A DNA stretch of 27,284 nt, taken from contig JBBQWR010000059.1 in NCBI GenBank assembly GCA_038210495.1, positions 1 to 27,284 of the forward strand. The letters are read 5' to 3'. Source of the stretch: JBBQWR01 sp038210495. GTDB lineage: Bacteria > Planctomycetota > Planctomycetia > Pirellulales > DATAWG01. Numbering within the stretch: position 1 is the stretch's first letter; every line of letters begins with the position of its first letter. A program made the translations under genes and the position numbers. Of this stretch, positions 14,284 through 22,041 are shown piece by piece. Under the pieces are notes generated by a model. It was not told where the DNA came from, did no database searches, and saw only the letters and a list, made by a program, of their open reading frames with translations.

Positions 14284-17200
14284 TTAGGTTGCCAGCAACT
14301 CTTCGCCGCGGGCGGTGAGTTGAACTGCTAGCTCGGGCATCAGTCCGTAGGCCAGTGCTAGCAGTTTAAGAGGATGCAGCGTTGGCTTGGTCGTGCCTTG
14401 CTCCATCTGGATTTTACACGCGCTGCACTCGGTGGCGCCGGCTTGGAAGCCCGGCTGTCGCATGTGCGAGATCAAATCCCAGCCGGCCCGGAGGCTCGTG
14501 CGGTAGTTGGCCTTTTTGATGCCAAACGTCCCGGCCATTCCCGAGCAACCTTTTTCGACTCGTTCCACGGACAGCGCCGGCACGAGCCGGAGCAGATTTT
14601 CGCTCGGCGACCCGACTGCCAAGGCTTTCATGTGACACGGCATGTGGTAAGCCAGCCGAGCGTTTACCGGACTGAAATCCAATTGCAGATTTCCCTGTTG
14701 ATGCAATCGCCAGAGATAGTCGCAGGCTTCGCTGGTGTGTTGGGCCACGAGCCGCGCGTCTTCGTCGTCCATCAAATTCACGTACTCGTGCGTCAGACAA
14801 ACGGCCGTCGACGGCTCCGTGACGACGATTTGGTAACCCTGCCGCACCGCTTCGGCCAGCAGCGGTAAATTCCTAGCCGCCATACGTCGCGCCGGTTCGG
14901 CGGCGCCGGCCGAGATCATGGCCATGCCGGAAGCATGCTGCTTCGGCGGCACATACACCGCCACGCCGTTGTGCTCCAGCACGGCCACCAGCGCTTCGGC
15001 CAGCATCGGATCGTGATAATTGGCGTAGGTGTCGACAAAATACAGCACCTTGCGGCCGCTGCGCCGCGTCGGCCGGGTCAATCGCCGCTTCGCCGCCCGG
15101 CGGAGGAAGCTGCGGGCAGCGAACCGCGGCAATTTTCGCCCTTGGGCGATGCCGAACATCTTTTCCATCACCCATCGCGCTTGGCGATTGCCGATCGCCC
15201 AATTCGCGAAGGCGCTGAGCCGGCTGCCCCATGCGCTCCAGAGATCGATTCGCGTCAGCAACCAATCGCCGGGCCGCATGCCATTAATCGCGATATAGGC
15301 CGCCTTGGCTTCGAACATCAGCTTGGGAATGTCGACTTCGGCCGGGCATTCCAGCCGGCACTGATGGCAGTTGAAGCACAGGTCAGCCACGTCTTTGAAT
15401 TCATCCGAGGCGAGCAGGTTCGCGTCGAGCTGCCCCGTCAGCACCCCGCGAAACAAATTGGCTTTCGCTCGGGGAGACGCCTCTTCGGCTGGGGCCACGC
15501 GAAAGATGGGACACATCCGCGTATCGCTGGCTTGAGTCCGGCACGCGCCACAACCGTTGCATCGCCGCGCGGTTTCGGCGATTTCCGCAGCCGACCAATT
15601 CAAATGCACGTTCACCAGCGGCGATGCCGACTCGGCTTGCCCGTTGGTCGTCGGCGCCGCGAGCGGATCGGGCAAATACTTCACCGGCCGCAAATAGCGG
15701 GTCAGCGACTGCCCTTCGTCTCCGACGATTTTGCCGGGATTCAAAATTCCCTGCGGGTCGAAGATCTGCTTCACCGCCCGAAATACGTCGTACAACTCGC
15801 CATATTGCTGACGGATAAACGGCGTCCGGCTCAGGCCATCGCCATGCTCGCCGCTAATCGTGCCGTTGACTTCGAGCACCTCGCGATACAGGTCGGCCGC
15901 GAGGTCTTCCATCTTGCGGACATCGTCGGGCGTTGTCAGATCCAAAAACGGCCGCACGTGCAACTGACCGTGGCCCACGTGACCGTACAGCGACGCCGTG
16001 ACCTGATGCCGTTTGAGCGTGTTCTGCATCCGAACTAGGAAGTCGGGCAGAGCGGCCGGAGGCACGGCCAAGTCTTCGACAAAGGGCAAAGGCCGGTTGG
16101 CGCCCTTCAGTTTATGCAATGTCGGCACGACGCGCCACGCCAAATTCCAATACAAGTCGATCTCTTCGCGGTCGAACGCCTGCCGGCTGTCAAAAGCCAA
16201 TCGGCGTTTGCGACGGACTCGATCGAGCGTTTGCGTCATGCGATCGCGAACGAACACCGGATCGTCCCCCGTATGCTCCACCAGCAGCATCGCCTCGGCT
16301 TCCTGGGGCACGAGGATGTGATATTCGGGATGGTTCTCCCGAGCTAGGCTCAGATGCCGACGATCGAGCAGGTCGCACGCCGCCGGGGCAAATGGCAGAA
16401 TCTGCTGCACGGCCAGCGCCGCTTGCTCGAGCGTTGCGAAAAACAACACGCCGACGCCTCGATATCGCGGCAACGGCACGGTCGCGAGCGTCGCCTCGGT
16501 GATGATCGCCAGCGTGCCTTCGCTGCCGGACAGCAGCCGGCCCAAGTCGAGCGAGCCTTCCTCCAGCACGTCGGCCAATTGATAACCGCATTGATTGGGG
16601 ATCGTCTTGGGCTGGCGCTGGCCGATCAATCGGGCATGACGGCCGAGCAGGTCCGAGAGCGGCCGAACGAGTTGCTGCCGGCGCGTCGGCGGATCGTCAT
16701 TTCCGCCAGCTGCGCTCGCTCCGCCGCCGCTGACGGCGGCATCGGGGACTTCCACCGGTTCGCGGCCCACTTCCATGAGCGTGCCATCGGCCAGCACAAT
16801 TTGCAAACTGAGCACGTGTCGGCGAGCCGAGCCGAATTGCAACCAGTGACTGCCGGAAGCGTCGATCGACACGACGCTGCCCATCGTCGTGACCTGGCTC
16901 ATGGCCGGATCGGGCCCAAACATTCGCCCGCGCGGCCGGAGAAAATTGTTGAGAACCGCGTGGACGACCCCCGGCTGAACGCGGACGCGATCTTCCTCGA
17001 CCCGAATGATGCGGCGCATGTACCGGCTGAAATCCAGAATCAGGCCGCGGCCGAGCGACTCGCCCGCCAGTCCCGTGCCGGCGCCCCGAGCATGAAGGGG
17101 AATGCGTTTTTCGGCGGCATAGCGCACGCAGGCCACGACATCGGCCGTGTTCCGCGGCCGAACGACCCCCAGCGGCCGAATTTCGTAAACGCTCGCGTCG

Positions 17201-17301
17201 CTCGCGTACAACCGGAGGAAGACGTCGTCGCAACGAACGTCGCCCGTCATCAGACCGCGCAAGTCATCTTGAATGCGTTGCCGCTCAGGATCCATGGACA
17301 T
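14284..17301 (-). CDS. FAD-linked oxidoreductase fused to Fe-S/CCG module (YdiJ-like)
   Basis: This 1005-residue protein joins a GlcD/D-lactate dehydrogenase-type flavoprotein to a GlpC-type Fe-S subunit. Residues 1-540 hold the FAD-binding PCMH fold (RGAGTGLAGESLG at about 72-84, FGPDPAMSQVTTMG, later SGSEGTLAIITEA) and the oxidase C-terminal domain (YGHVGHGQLHVRP, SGEHGDGLSR, ILNPGKIV). The Fe-S part has two [4Fe-4S] sites starting at C581 (CNGCGAC, then RMCPIF) and C642 (CFNCHQCRLECP). Cysteine-rich CCG elements follow: HMPCHMKA near 885, GCSGMAGTFG near 915 and ECSACKIQM near 958. Size and order match E. coli YdiJ (about 1018 residues), a D-2-hydroxyglutarate dehydrogenase, so oxidation of a D-2-hydroxy acid is likely; the exact substrate cannot be read from sequence. 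Two nearby ATGs (residues 1 and 3) are equally possible starts. Confidence 0.93.
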   Translation of the reverse strand: MSMDPERQRIQDDLRGLMTGDVRCDDVFLRLYASDASVYEIRPLGVVRPRNTADVVACVRYAAEKRIPLHARGAGTGLAGESLGRGLILDFSRYMRRIIRVEEDRVRVQPGVVHAVLNNFLRPRGRMFGPDPAMSQVTTMGSVVSIDASGSHWLQFGSARRHVLSLQIVLADGTLMEVGREPVEVPDAAVSGGGASAAGGNDDPPTRRQQLVRPLSDLLGRHARLIGQRQPKTIPNQCGYQLADVLEEGSLDLGRLLSGSEGTLAIITEATLATVPLPRYRGVGVLFFATLEQAALAVQQILPFAPAACDLLDRRHLSLARENHPEYHILVPQEAEAMLLVEHTGDDPVFVRDRMTQTLDRVRRKRRLAFDSRQAFDREEIDLYWNLAWRVVPTLHKLKGANRPLPFVEDLAVPPAALPDFLVRMQNTLKRHQVTASLYGHVGHGQLHVRPFLDLTTPDDVRKMEDLAADLYREVLEVNGTISGEHGDGLSRTPFIRQQYGELYDVFRAVKQIFDPQGILNPGKIVGDEGQSLTRYLRPVKYLPDPLAAPTTNGQAESASPLVNVHLNWSAAEIAETARRCNGCGACRTQASDTRMCPIFRVAPAEEASPRAKANLFRGVLTGQLDANLLASDEFKDVADLCFNCHQCRLECPAEVDIPKLMFEAKAAYIAINGMRPGDWLLTRIDLWSAWGSRLSAFANWAIGNRQARWVMEKMFGIAQGRKLPRFAARSFLRRAAKRRLTRPTRRSGRKVLYFVDTYANYHDPMLAEALVAVLEHNGVAVYVPPKQHASGMAMISAGAAEPARRMAARNLPLLAEAVRQGYQIVVTEPSTAVCLTHEYVNLMDDEDARLVAQHTSEACDYLWRLHQQGNLQLDFSPVNARLAYHMPCHMKALAVGSPSENLLRLVPALSVERVEKGCSGMAGTFGIKKANYRTSLRAGWDLISHMRQPGFQAGATECSACKIQMEQGTTKPTLHPLKLLALAYGLMPELAVQLTARGEELLAT

Positions 17302-17357
17302 TGCGCGGTAGAAACAATTTGTACAACGTAAAGACGGTCTTATACGGGTCGCAATAG

Positions 17358-17427
17358 CCGCGCTCGCTTGCGACGGGTGTTTTTCTGACTGGCGCGGTTC
17401 AAAAAAATGCGTCGCAAGCGAGCGCGG
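17358..17427. repeat. 18-base perfect inverted repeat
   Basis: Arms ccgcgctcgcttgcgacg (17358-17375) and its exact reverse complement (17410-17427) enclose 34 bases with a T-run and an A-run. The right arm touches the stop codon of the zinc-ribbon gene. Because the T-run is inside the loop and not after the stem, I call this a REP-like palindrome; it could still fold in the mRNA between the zinc-ribbon gene and the oxidoreductase gene. Confidence 0.8.
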
Positions 17428-17895
17428 TTAATTGACCCGGTGCTCTTCCAGACGCGCTTTCTGCTGCCGATGCCGCTCGTGCGTCTCCAAATTGAACGCC
17501 GCGTGGTTTTCCTGGGCGACGACGCCGCGGTATTGAGCGCCGCAGCGATAACACATCAGCGCCATCGGCACGACAATATATAAGACGACGTCGAGCAAGG
17601 CCGTGAAAAACAAAATGCCGAACGTCCAGTACATCTCTCGATAACCCCAGGCGACACAGCTAGCCAAAATCCCAATCGTGACGATCGCCACCCCCAGCCG
17701 CTGCGGAAAATCCTTTCGCACGAACAGGTCCGTGCTGGGGCACAGCAGACAATGGGTCAGCCGATCGCCATCCAGCGCATCCGAAGGCGCCTCCCAGCGG
17801 GCGCCGCAATGGGCGCACGAAAAGTCGCCCCCCGACGAATTGATCGCCGCCTGGCAGCCCTGACCGCACTCGGGACATTGAAAGACGATATTCAT
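17428..17895 (-). CDS. Membrane protein with zinc ribbons flanking a TM hairpin
   Basis: I do not recognise a named family. In 155 residues there is one N-terminal zinc ribbon, C7xxC10 with C27xxC30 (FQCPECGQGC, FSCAHCGARW). A second set of four cysteines, C49xxC52 (HCLLCPSTDLFVRKDFP) and C115xxC118 (MCYRCGAQYRG), lies on either side of two transmembrane segments (about 67-86 and 91-113). With a two-segment hairpin both halves would be on the same, presumably cytoplasmic, side and could form one split zinc site. The tail is basic and helical. It lies 13 bases after the 258-residue membrane protein gene and is probably in the same transcript. Function unknown. Confidence 0.8.
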   Translation of the reverse strand: MNIVFQCPECGQGCQAAINSSGGDFSCAHCGARWEAPSDALDGDRLTHCLLCPSTDLFVRKDFPQRLGVAIVTIGILASCVAWGYREMYWTFGILFFTALLDVVLYIVVPMALMCYRCGAQYRGVVAQENHAAFNLETHERHRQQKARLEEHRVN

Positions 17896-17908
17896 GGCTA
17901 GAAATTCA

Positions 17909-18685
17909 TCATACGGGATACAGGGTCTGGGCGGACAGTAGCTGAGAGGTCAGCTCTCCGAGAAAGACGGCGATCACTCCCACATAGAGAATGCCGGTCG
18001 CGCTCTGGGTGTTGGGGATTTTAAGCGTCGTCCAGGCCATGACGCACAGTCCCAGAGCCCCGATTAATCCCGACAGCCACCGCAAAGTCACAAACGGCCA
18101 CGGCGGAAACCCTTCGATCGCAATTTGCATCGTTAGCCCCAGGCCGCATACGATCGCCCGAGCAATTATCGCCACGCCGATCAAGAGGATCAGCCGCTCG
18201 AGCGGAGCGATCTCCATTGTCGGGGTATTGAGATACCAATGCCCTAAGAACATCGCGGCCAGCGAGGCGCCCAGCACAAGGCCACTCGTGGGTGAATCCA
18301 ACAAATGCAAAAGCCGAGCGACGTCCAGACTCGGCGACTCCGCCTTCCGAGCAACCGTTTCGCCCACCGGCATCGGCGCCGACAACCACGCGCCGGCGAG
18401 TGTTGTCGCGGCAATCGCCAGCAACACGGCAATACCCGTTCGCCGCTTCTCATACAGCCAGACCACCGCCCCGACATAACTCAATCCAGCGGCGGCGGCC
18501 GGCGGCCAGAGCCGAAATCGGTCGGGCGACGTCACAGCCACGAGGGCCGCCAACACATTCAGTCCCAACAGGACATATAAGTGATTGCGATAGTAGCCGC
18601 TGGTCACCTTGGACGGGGGCGTGATCGCCATCGATAGTGACAGGCCAAACGAGAGTCGAAACAGAAACTGGGTCAGAATCAGCAT
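17909..18685 (-). CDS. Multi-pass membrane protein, hypothetical
   Basis: The 258 residues contain about eight hydrophobic segments, for example ILTQFLFRLSFGLSLSMAI, YVLLGLNVLAALVAV, TGIAVLLAIAATTLAGAW, GLVLGASLAAMFLGHWYL, LILLIGVAIIARAIVCGL, WLSGLIGALGLCVMAW and ILYVGVIAVFLGELTSQLL. The GHWYLNTPTMEIAPLERL stretch between segments is the most distinctive part. The general layout resembles NrfD/DmsC-type quinol-interacting subunits, but I see no decisive motif, and the comparison is weak. The downstream zinc-ribbon membrane protein follows after 13 bases, so the two may work together. I chose the ATG at 18685 as the only one giving the full first segment; there is no clear Shine-Dalgarno. Confidence 0.75.
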   Translation of the reverse strand: MLILTQFLFRLSFGLSLSMAITPPSKVTSGYYRNHLYVLLGLNVLAALVAVTSPDRFRLWPPAAAAGLSYVGAVVWLYEKRRTGIAVLLAIAATTLAGAWLSAPMPVGETVARKAESPSLDVARLLHLLDSPTSGLVLGASLAAMFLGHWYLNTPTMEIAPLERLILLIGVAIIARAIVCGLGLTMQIAIEGFPPWPFVTLRWLSGLIGALGLCVMAWTTLKIPNTQSATGILYVGVIAVFLGELTSQLLSAQTLYPV

Positions 18686-18822
18686 TGAGGTGGTCTAGGA
18701 TGCGGAATCGTGAAAACGAAGCCAGCAGATTGGCTAACAGCGGTTCGGCTCTGCTTCTCCCATTATGCCATAACGGCCGCCGCTTAACCTGCGCCTATAG
18801 AGACGCTAACTAAACGACTCTT

Positions 18823-18922
18823 GGGTGGCCGGGGCTCGCGCCGAAGGAAAGCTCCGGCGGCCCGCTCCAAGTCAACCCACTCTCCCGGGCTTCGGCGAGG
18901 ACACCTCCAGCCCCGGCCACCC
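18823..18922. repeat. Long interrupted inverted repeat, includes 43-base repeat copy 2
   Basis: Outer arms gggtggccggggct (18823-18836) and agccccggccaccc (18909-18922) are perfect over 14 bases, and inner arms cgccgaag (18839-18846) and cttcggcg (18890-18897) also pair. The right half, 18880-18922, matches 7234-7276 at 38 of 43 positions. It has the structure of a planctomycete dispersed palindromic repeat. Confidence 0.8.
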
Positions 18923-18938
18923 AGCCGTCCACCGAACC

Positions 18939-18976
18939 AATCCTGAAAATCCTGAAAATCCTGTCGATTAATCCTG
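18939..18976. repeat. Short aatcctgaa direct repeats
   Basis: aatcctgaa occurs twice in immediate tandem and is followed by aatcctgtcg and attaatcctg. I recall aatcctg(t/a)aa runs as another common dispersed repeat in planctomycetes. It lies next to the inverted repeat at 18823-18922. Confidence 0.6.
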
Positions 18977-19155
18977 GTCTTTAATACGCAACCGATCTTG
19001 ACCCAAGTTGTGCTTCTTGCGACACTTCCGCCCGCTGGCGGCAGGTTTCGGAACGTTTTTTCAGAAACATCGACTGTTCGGATCGGTCCAGCGGCTCGCT
19101 CCCGGGGGGCGGATAGCCGAAATTCAGCTCATCTCATGGAAGGGAGACGACGAAC

Positions 19156-19791
19156 ATGAAGCGGTACGCATGGATGGCCGGCCTAGCTCTTTTGGCCGCG
19201 ACCGGAATGGGTTGCGGCAAATCGGATTCGGGAGACCAGCGGACGACCCATATCGGTCCCGGGGGAACGAGCGTTTCCCATAGCACGACCAACTCTTATG
19301 GAGAGCATGGCTCGCCGAACGCCACGCCGGACAAGACGGTGATCGAGTTTCTCAAGGCGGCCCGATCTGGCGATCAACACCGCCTGTCGTCGCTCATGAC
19401 CGACAAGGCTAAAGACCAGACCAGCAAGCATAATGTGAATTTCGAGCTCGAATCGTATCAAAACGCTAGCTTCGAGGTCGGCGAGTTCGAATACCTAACC
19501 AAGGACAAAGACAGTGCTCATGTGGCCTGCAAGTGGACAGACCGTGACGCCGATGGCGCCACCTTCACGCACGACGTGATCTGGGTCCTCCGGAAGGAAG
19601 ACGATGGCTGGCGGGTGGCCGGCATGATTACGCGTCCATTCCCGGATGAGCCGCCGGTGGCATTCAACTACGAGAGCTTCAAGGAACTGATGGAAGCCAA
19701 AACGTCCGTCGAGCAAGAATCGCAGCGGCGGATGGACCAAGAACAAAAATACGCGAAGTCGCCGGTCCGCGATGGTAGTTTCAAGAAGTAA
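19156..19791 (+). CDS. Lipoprotein with NTF2/DUF4878-like domain
   Basis: The 211-residue protein begins with a lipoprotein signal, MKRYAWMAGLALLAATGMGC, with C20 the probable lipidation site. After a Gly/Ser/His/Thr-rich linker (about 21-55), residues 58-165 read TPDKTVIEFLKAARSGDQHRL, TDKAK, then FEVGEFEYL, SAHVACKWTD and HDVIWVLRKEDDGWRVAGM. This is the helix-then-curved-sheet pattern of NTF2-like proteins of the DUF4878 type, with the common ending WRVxGM. The C-terminus is charged and helical. Function unknown; it is a membrane-anchored surface or periplasmic protein. An aagggaga about 10 bases before ATG 19156 supports the start. A strong terminator at 19922 lies about 130 bases downstream. 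Confidence 0.87.
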   Translation: MKRYAWMAGLALLAATGMGCGKSDSGDQRTTHIGPGGTSVSHSTTNSYGEHGSPNATPDKTVIEFLKAARSGDQHRLSSLMTDKAKDQTSKHNVNFELESYQNASFEVGEFEYLTKDKDSAHVACKWTDRDADGATFTHDVIWVLRKEDDGWRVAGMITRPFPDEPPVAFNYESFKELMEAKTSVEQESQRRMDQEQKYAKSPVRDGSFKK

Positions 19792-19921
19792 ACGCTAGCG
19801 AGTGCGGCCTTCCGCCTGCTCCGCTATCGAAAATTAATACGACGCTACCGTCGCTATATCTTTCGGCGACCACTGGCCTAAAATCTGATTGTGAAGCGAG
19901 TTAGCATCGCTTCACCCGCTC

Positions 19922-19952
19922 AGCCCTCGGACTTCTTCCGAGGGCTTTTTTT
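19922..19952 (+). terminator. Intrinsic terminator after the NTF2-like lipoprotein gene
   Basis: A perfect 10-base stem, agccctcgga (19922-19931) and tccgagggct (19937-19946), with the loop cttct, is followed at once by a run of seven T. This is a textbook rho-independent terminator oriented with the lipoprotein gene. Confidence 0.9.
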
Positions 19953-20055
19953 ATGTTTTTAGGCCTAGGCGCGGGCGAATATTGTTGTAAAGTTGTCCAA
20001 ACAAACACCGCATAGCCCCCATCCCACCGAAACGTTACAAATTTTCGCCGGCCGC

Positions 20056-20090
20056 TTGACAGAGGGTCGGTGGATGCTAACCTAGCATCC
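20056..20090 (+). promoter_or_regulatory. -35-like hexamer and palindrome upstream of the Cys-rich gene
   Basis: A perfect TTGACA at 20056-20061 is followed by a perfect 8-base palindrome, ggatgcta-acc-tagcatcc, at 20072-20090, which covers the place where a -10 element would lie. The best -10 candidate there is poor (taacct, 20078-20083, 3 of 6). This may be a repressor- or activator-controlled promoter with an operator over the -10, or the palindrome may be unrelated. The distance to the start at 20290 allows a leader of about 200 bases. Confidence 0.4.
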
Positions 20091-20191
20091 TAGCCTGTGC
20101 ATTTACGTCTGTTTGCGTAATCGGTAAAGCTTACAGGGCAGCCATCCGATTTTTGCTGGCAGACGCTACCGCACAGACTTCGACTAGGTCC

Positions 20192-20226
20192 CTCCCGGGC
20201 TCGATGAGTCGTCCCGAGCTTGGGAG
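20192..20226 (+). promoter_or_regulatory. Leader stem-loop before the Cys-rich gene
   Basis: Arms ctcccgggctcg (20192-20203) and cgagcttgggag (20215-20226) pair over 12 bases if two G-U pairs are allowed, with an 11-base loop. G-U pairing in one orientation suggests an RNA structure on the plus strand. It lies 63 bases before the start codon. I could not match the leader to a known riboswitch class. The 15-base motif tgcgtaatcggtaaa lies at 20114-20128 in the same leader. The rest of the 19792-20289 gap shows no gene. Confidence 0.4.
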
Positions 20227-20289
20227 TTTAAAGAGGACGGCTTCGTGAAACTGTTTCGACAAGGTACCTGAACGTAGGAGGATTCGAGG

Positions 20290-20712
20290 ATGAATCGAGC
20301 AATGATTTTCGGTATCGCGATTTTTTTCGCGATCGTTGGAATCGCCCTCATCGGCGGCGCCAACCAAGCAGTGGCCGGTCACGGCTGCTGTGGTTGCCAT
20401 GCTTCGGCATGCTGTGGTTGTGATGGTGGCAGCAGCTGCTGTGGTTGCAGCGGTCGTCATCACCACCGTCATCACCGCTGCTGCGGTTGCGACGGTTGCT
20501 GCGGCTCGAGCGGTTGTGGCTCCAGCGGTTGTGGCGAAGCGGCTTGCGGCGCTTGTGCTGCTGCCCCTTCTTGCAGTGGCGCTGCTCCGAGCTGCGCTGG
20601 CGCTGCCGCCCCGACTTGTGCGGGCGCTGCTCCGGCTGCTGCCGGTCCGGCTGCTCCGGAAGTTTCCAAGGCTCCCCCGGCTCCTCCGGCTCCGCCGGCC
20701 GCTGGCAAGTAG
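20290..20712 (+). CDS. Secreted cysteine/histidine-rich small protein
   Basis: The 140-residue protein starts with a clear signal peptide (IFGIAIFFAIVGIALIGGA, cleavage probably after QAVA at about residue 29). The mature region, residues 30-100, holds 21 cysteines and 7 histidines in a repetitive pattern: CCGC four times (CCGCH, CCGCD, CCGCS, CCGCD), a histidine block RHHHRHHR, then GSSGCGSSGCG and spaced C residues in APSCSGA-type repeats. The last 40 residues are an Ala/Pro tail. I do not know a named family. Metal binding (metallothionein-like) or a disulfide-crosslinked wall or matrix protein are both possible; neither can be decided from sequence. A taggagg-type ribosome site is just upstream. 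The gene has its own leader structure and terminator. Confidence 0.82.
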   Translation: MNRAMIFGIAIFFAIVGIALIGGANQAVAGHGCCGCHASACCGCDGGSSCCGCSGRHHHRHHRCCGCDGCCGSSGCGSSGCGEAACGACAAAPSCSGAAPSCAGAAAPTCAGAAPAAAGPAAPEVSKAPPAPPAPPAAGK

Positions 20713-20836
20713 TCGTCAAAACGCCGACAGGCCCCTCTACTCCGGTGGAGGCTGGCTTGTCGACAAAACGCTCCTTCGGCCACAAGCCGGGGGGCGGGTG
20801 GAGTGTGGCCCTGAGTCTTCACCTATGTTTTTGAGA

Positions 20837-20869
20837 AGCCGGGTCTCCTTGGAGATCCGGCTTTCTTTA
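20837..20869 (+). terminator. Intrinsic terminator after the Cys-rich gene
   Basis: The stem agccgggtctcc (20837-20848) pairs with ggagatccggct (20851-20862), 12 pairs with one G-U and a very tight loop that would open by one or two pairs. It is followed by ttctttat. It lies 125 bases after the stop at 20712. Confidence 0.75.
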
Positions 20870-21015
20870 TGCGCGGCCGCCGGATTTCCTCTACGCGAAA
20901 GCTAACACAAATAATTTGCGGCCGCGCTTGGCGGCATTTAAGATAATCCGGTACGAATGCCCCCTTGTTCGGTGAGTTTCGCAAAATCACTCTGTTTCAC
21001 GACTCGGTTCCCACC

Positions 21016-22041
21016 ATGCTCATAAGATTCTGCTGTCTTGCCACGTTTCTCCTGCTGTTCACGCCTCTGACCGTCTCGGCCGGTGATATCTCGCTTTCGC
21101 AAGACGCGGATACGGGCTCGCAGGTCATCGGTCTCAAGCAGGGCGCCACCGAAGTCAAGCTCGCGCCGGGCGCCGGGGCCAATGTGTTTTCCATTATTCA
21201 AGGGGGCGTCGAACTACTGAAAACTCCCAAGTCGCTCAAGGATCTCCCGGGATTTGTGTATGGCGTGCCGGTGCTGTATCCGATGCCCAACCGTGTCCGC
21301 GATAGCGCGTTCGAGTTCGATGGCCAGAAATATAAGTTCGAGCCCAACAACGACGCCAACTTTCTGCATGGGCTTGTCCATAGCGCCGCTTGGGAAGTCA
21401 CGGCGATCGACGCCGGCAAGGACTCGGCCACGATCACCTGCCGGCTCAAATTTCAGCCCGGCGAGAAGCCATTCAAGTTGTTCCCGTTCAAGCACGACCT
21501 GATCCTGGCGATCCGAGTCTCGGACGGCGCGGTCCGCTGGACCTATACCGTCGATAACAGCCAAGGCGACAAGCCAGTCCCCTTCGGCTTCGCCCTGCAC
21601 CCCTGGATTCTTTACCAGGGGCCACGAGATAACACATACGTTACCATCAACGCAACGAACCTGATGGAATCGGAAAAGCTGCTGCCCACTGGCAAGCTGC
21701 TCGACTTGACCGGTAGCGAATACGACGCTCGCAAGCCGAAATCGCTAGAGGGGTTTTTTAGCGACGACGTGTATTTCGGCATGAGCGCCGACAAGCCCAC
21801 CGATATCGACTTCCATAAGAAAATGAAGATCACTCTCACCGCCAGCGAGGACTTCACACACCTCGTGCTCTATACGCCAAAGGACCAGCCTTGGTTCTGC
21901 GTCGAGAACCAAACTTGCTCGACCGACGCCCACAACATGCACGCCAAAGGCTTCAAGCGCGAGAGCCACCTGCAAATCGTGCCGCCGGGAAAAACAGCCA
22001 GCGGGTTCGTCGAGTTCAAGTTTGACAAGGACGGTAAATGA
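21016..22041 (+). CDS. Secreted aldose 1-epimerase-like protein
   Basis: A 341-residue galactose mutarotase-like beta-sandwich protein. Family motifs are GVPVLYPMPNRVRD at about 83-96, the first catalytic-type histidine H118 in NFLHGLVH, the second H195 in FGFALHPWI, and the glutamate E297 in PWFCVENQT. Together these are the His/His/Glu set used for anomer interconversion. Unlike the cytoplasmic housekeeping enzyme, it carries a signal peptide (residues 1-23, CCLATFLLLFTPLTVSAG), so it acts outside the cytoplasm, perhaps on oligosaccharides from degraded polysaccharide. I chose ATG 21016 because it opens the signal peptide; a longer frame from 20965 adds 17 uncharacteristic residues. Its stop codon is shared with the first bases of the repeat at 22041. 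Confidence 0.88.
   Translation: MLIRFCCLATFLLLFTPLTVSAGDISLSQDADTGSQVIGLKQGATEVKLAPGAGANVFSIIQGGVELLKTPKSLKDLPGFVYGVPVLYPMPNRVRDSAFEFDGQKYKFEPNNDANFLHGLVHSAAWEVTAIDAGKDSATITCRLKFQPGEKPFKLFPFKHDLILAIRVSDGAVRWTYTVDNSQGDKPVPFGFALHPWILYQGPRDNTYVTINATNLMESEKLLPTGKLLDLTGSEYDARKPKSLEGFFSDDVYFGMSADKPTDIDFHKKMKITLTASEDFTHLVLYTPKDQPWFCVENQTCSTDAHNMHAKGFKRESHLQIVPPGKTASGFVEFKFDKDGK

Larger units (their letters stand above)
18686..19155. other. Repeat-rich intergenic region
   Basis: No gene is evident. It separates the long minus-strand run from the plus-strand lipoprotein and contains the inverted repeat at 18823-18922 and the short direct repeats at 18939-18976, listed separately. The lipoprotein ribosome-binding site (aagggaga) is at its right end. 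No promoter stood out. Confidence 0.5.

Noticed and set aside
14935..16038. Plus-strand frame of 367 codons inside the FAD/Fe-S gene
   Set aside because: Antisense shadow of a strongly supported 1005-residue gene; composition (His/Arg/Gln-rich) is typical of such shadows.
17358..17427. Intrinsic terminator after the zinc-ribbon gene
   Set aside because: The T-run lies inside the loop and not after the stem in either direction, so it does not have terminator layout.
20100..20289. Leader of the Cys-rich gene as a known riboswitch (cyclic-di-GMP or cobalamin type)
   Set aside because: The conserved core sequences of those classes were not found; only generic stem-loops are visible.
20131..20475. 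Minus-strand frame rich in Thr/Ala/Met opposite the Cys-rich gene
   Set aside because: Its repetitive composition follows directly from the repeat-rich coding strand of the cysteine-rich gene.
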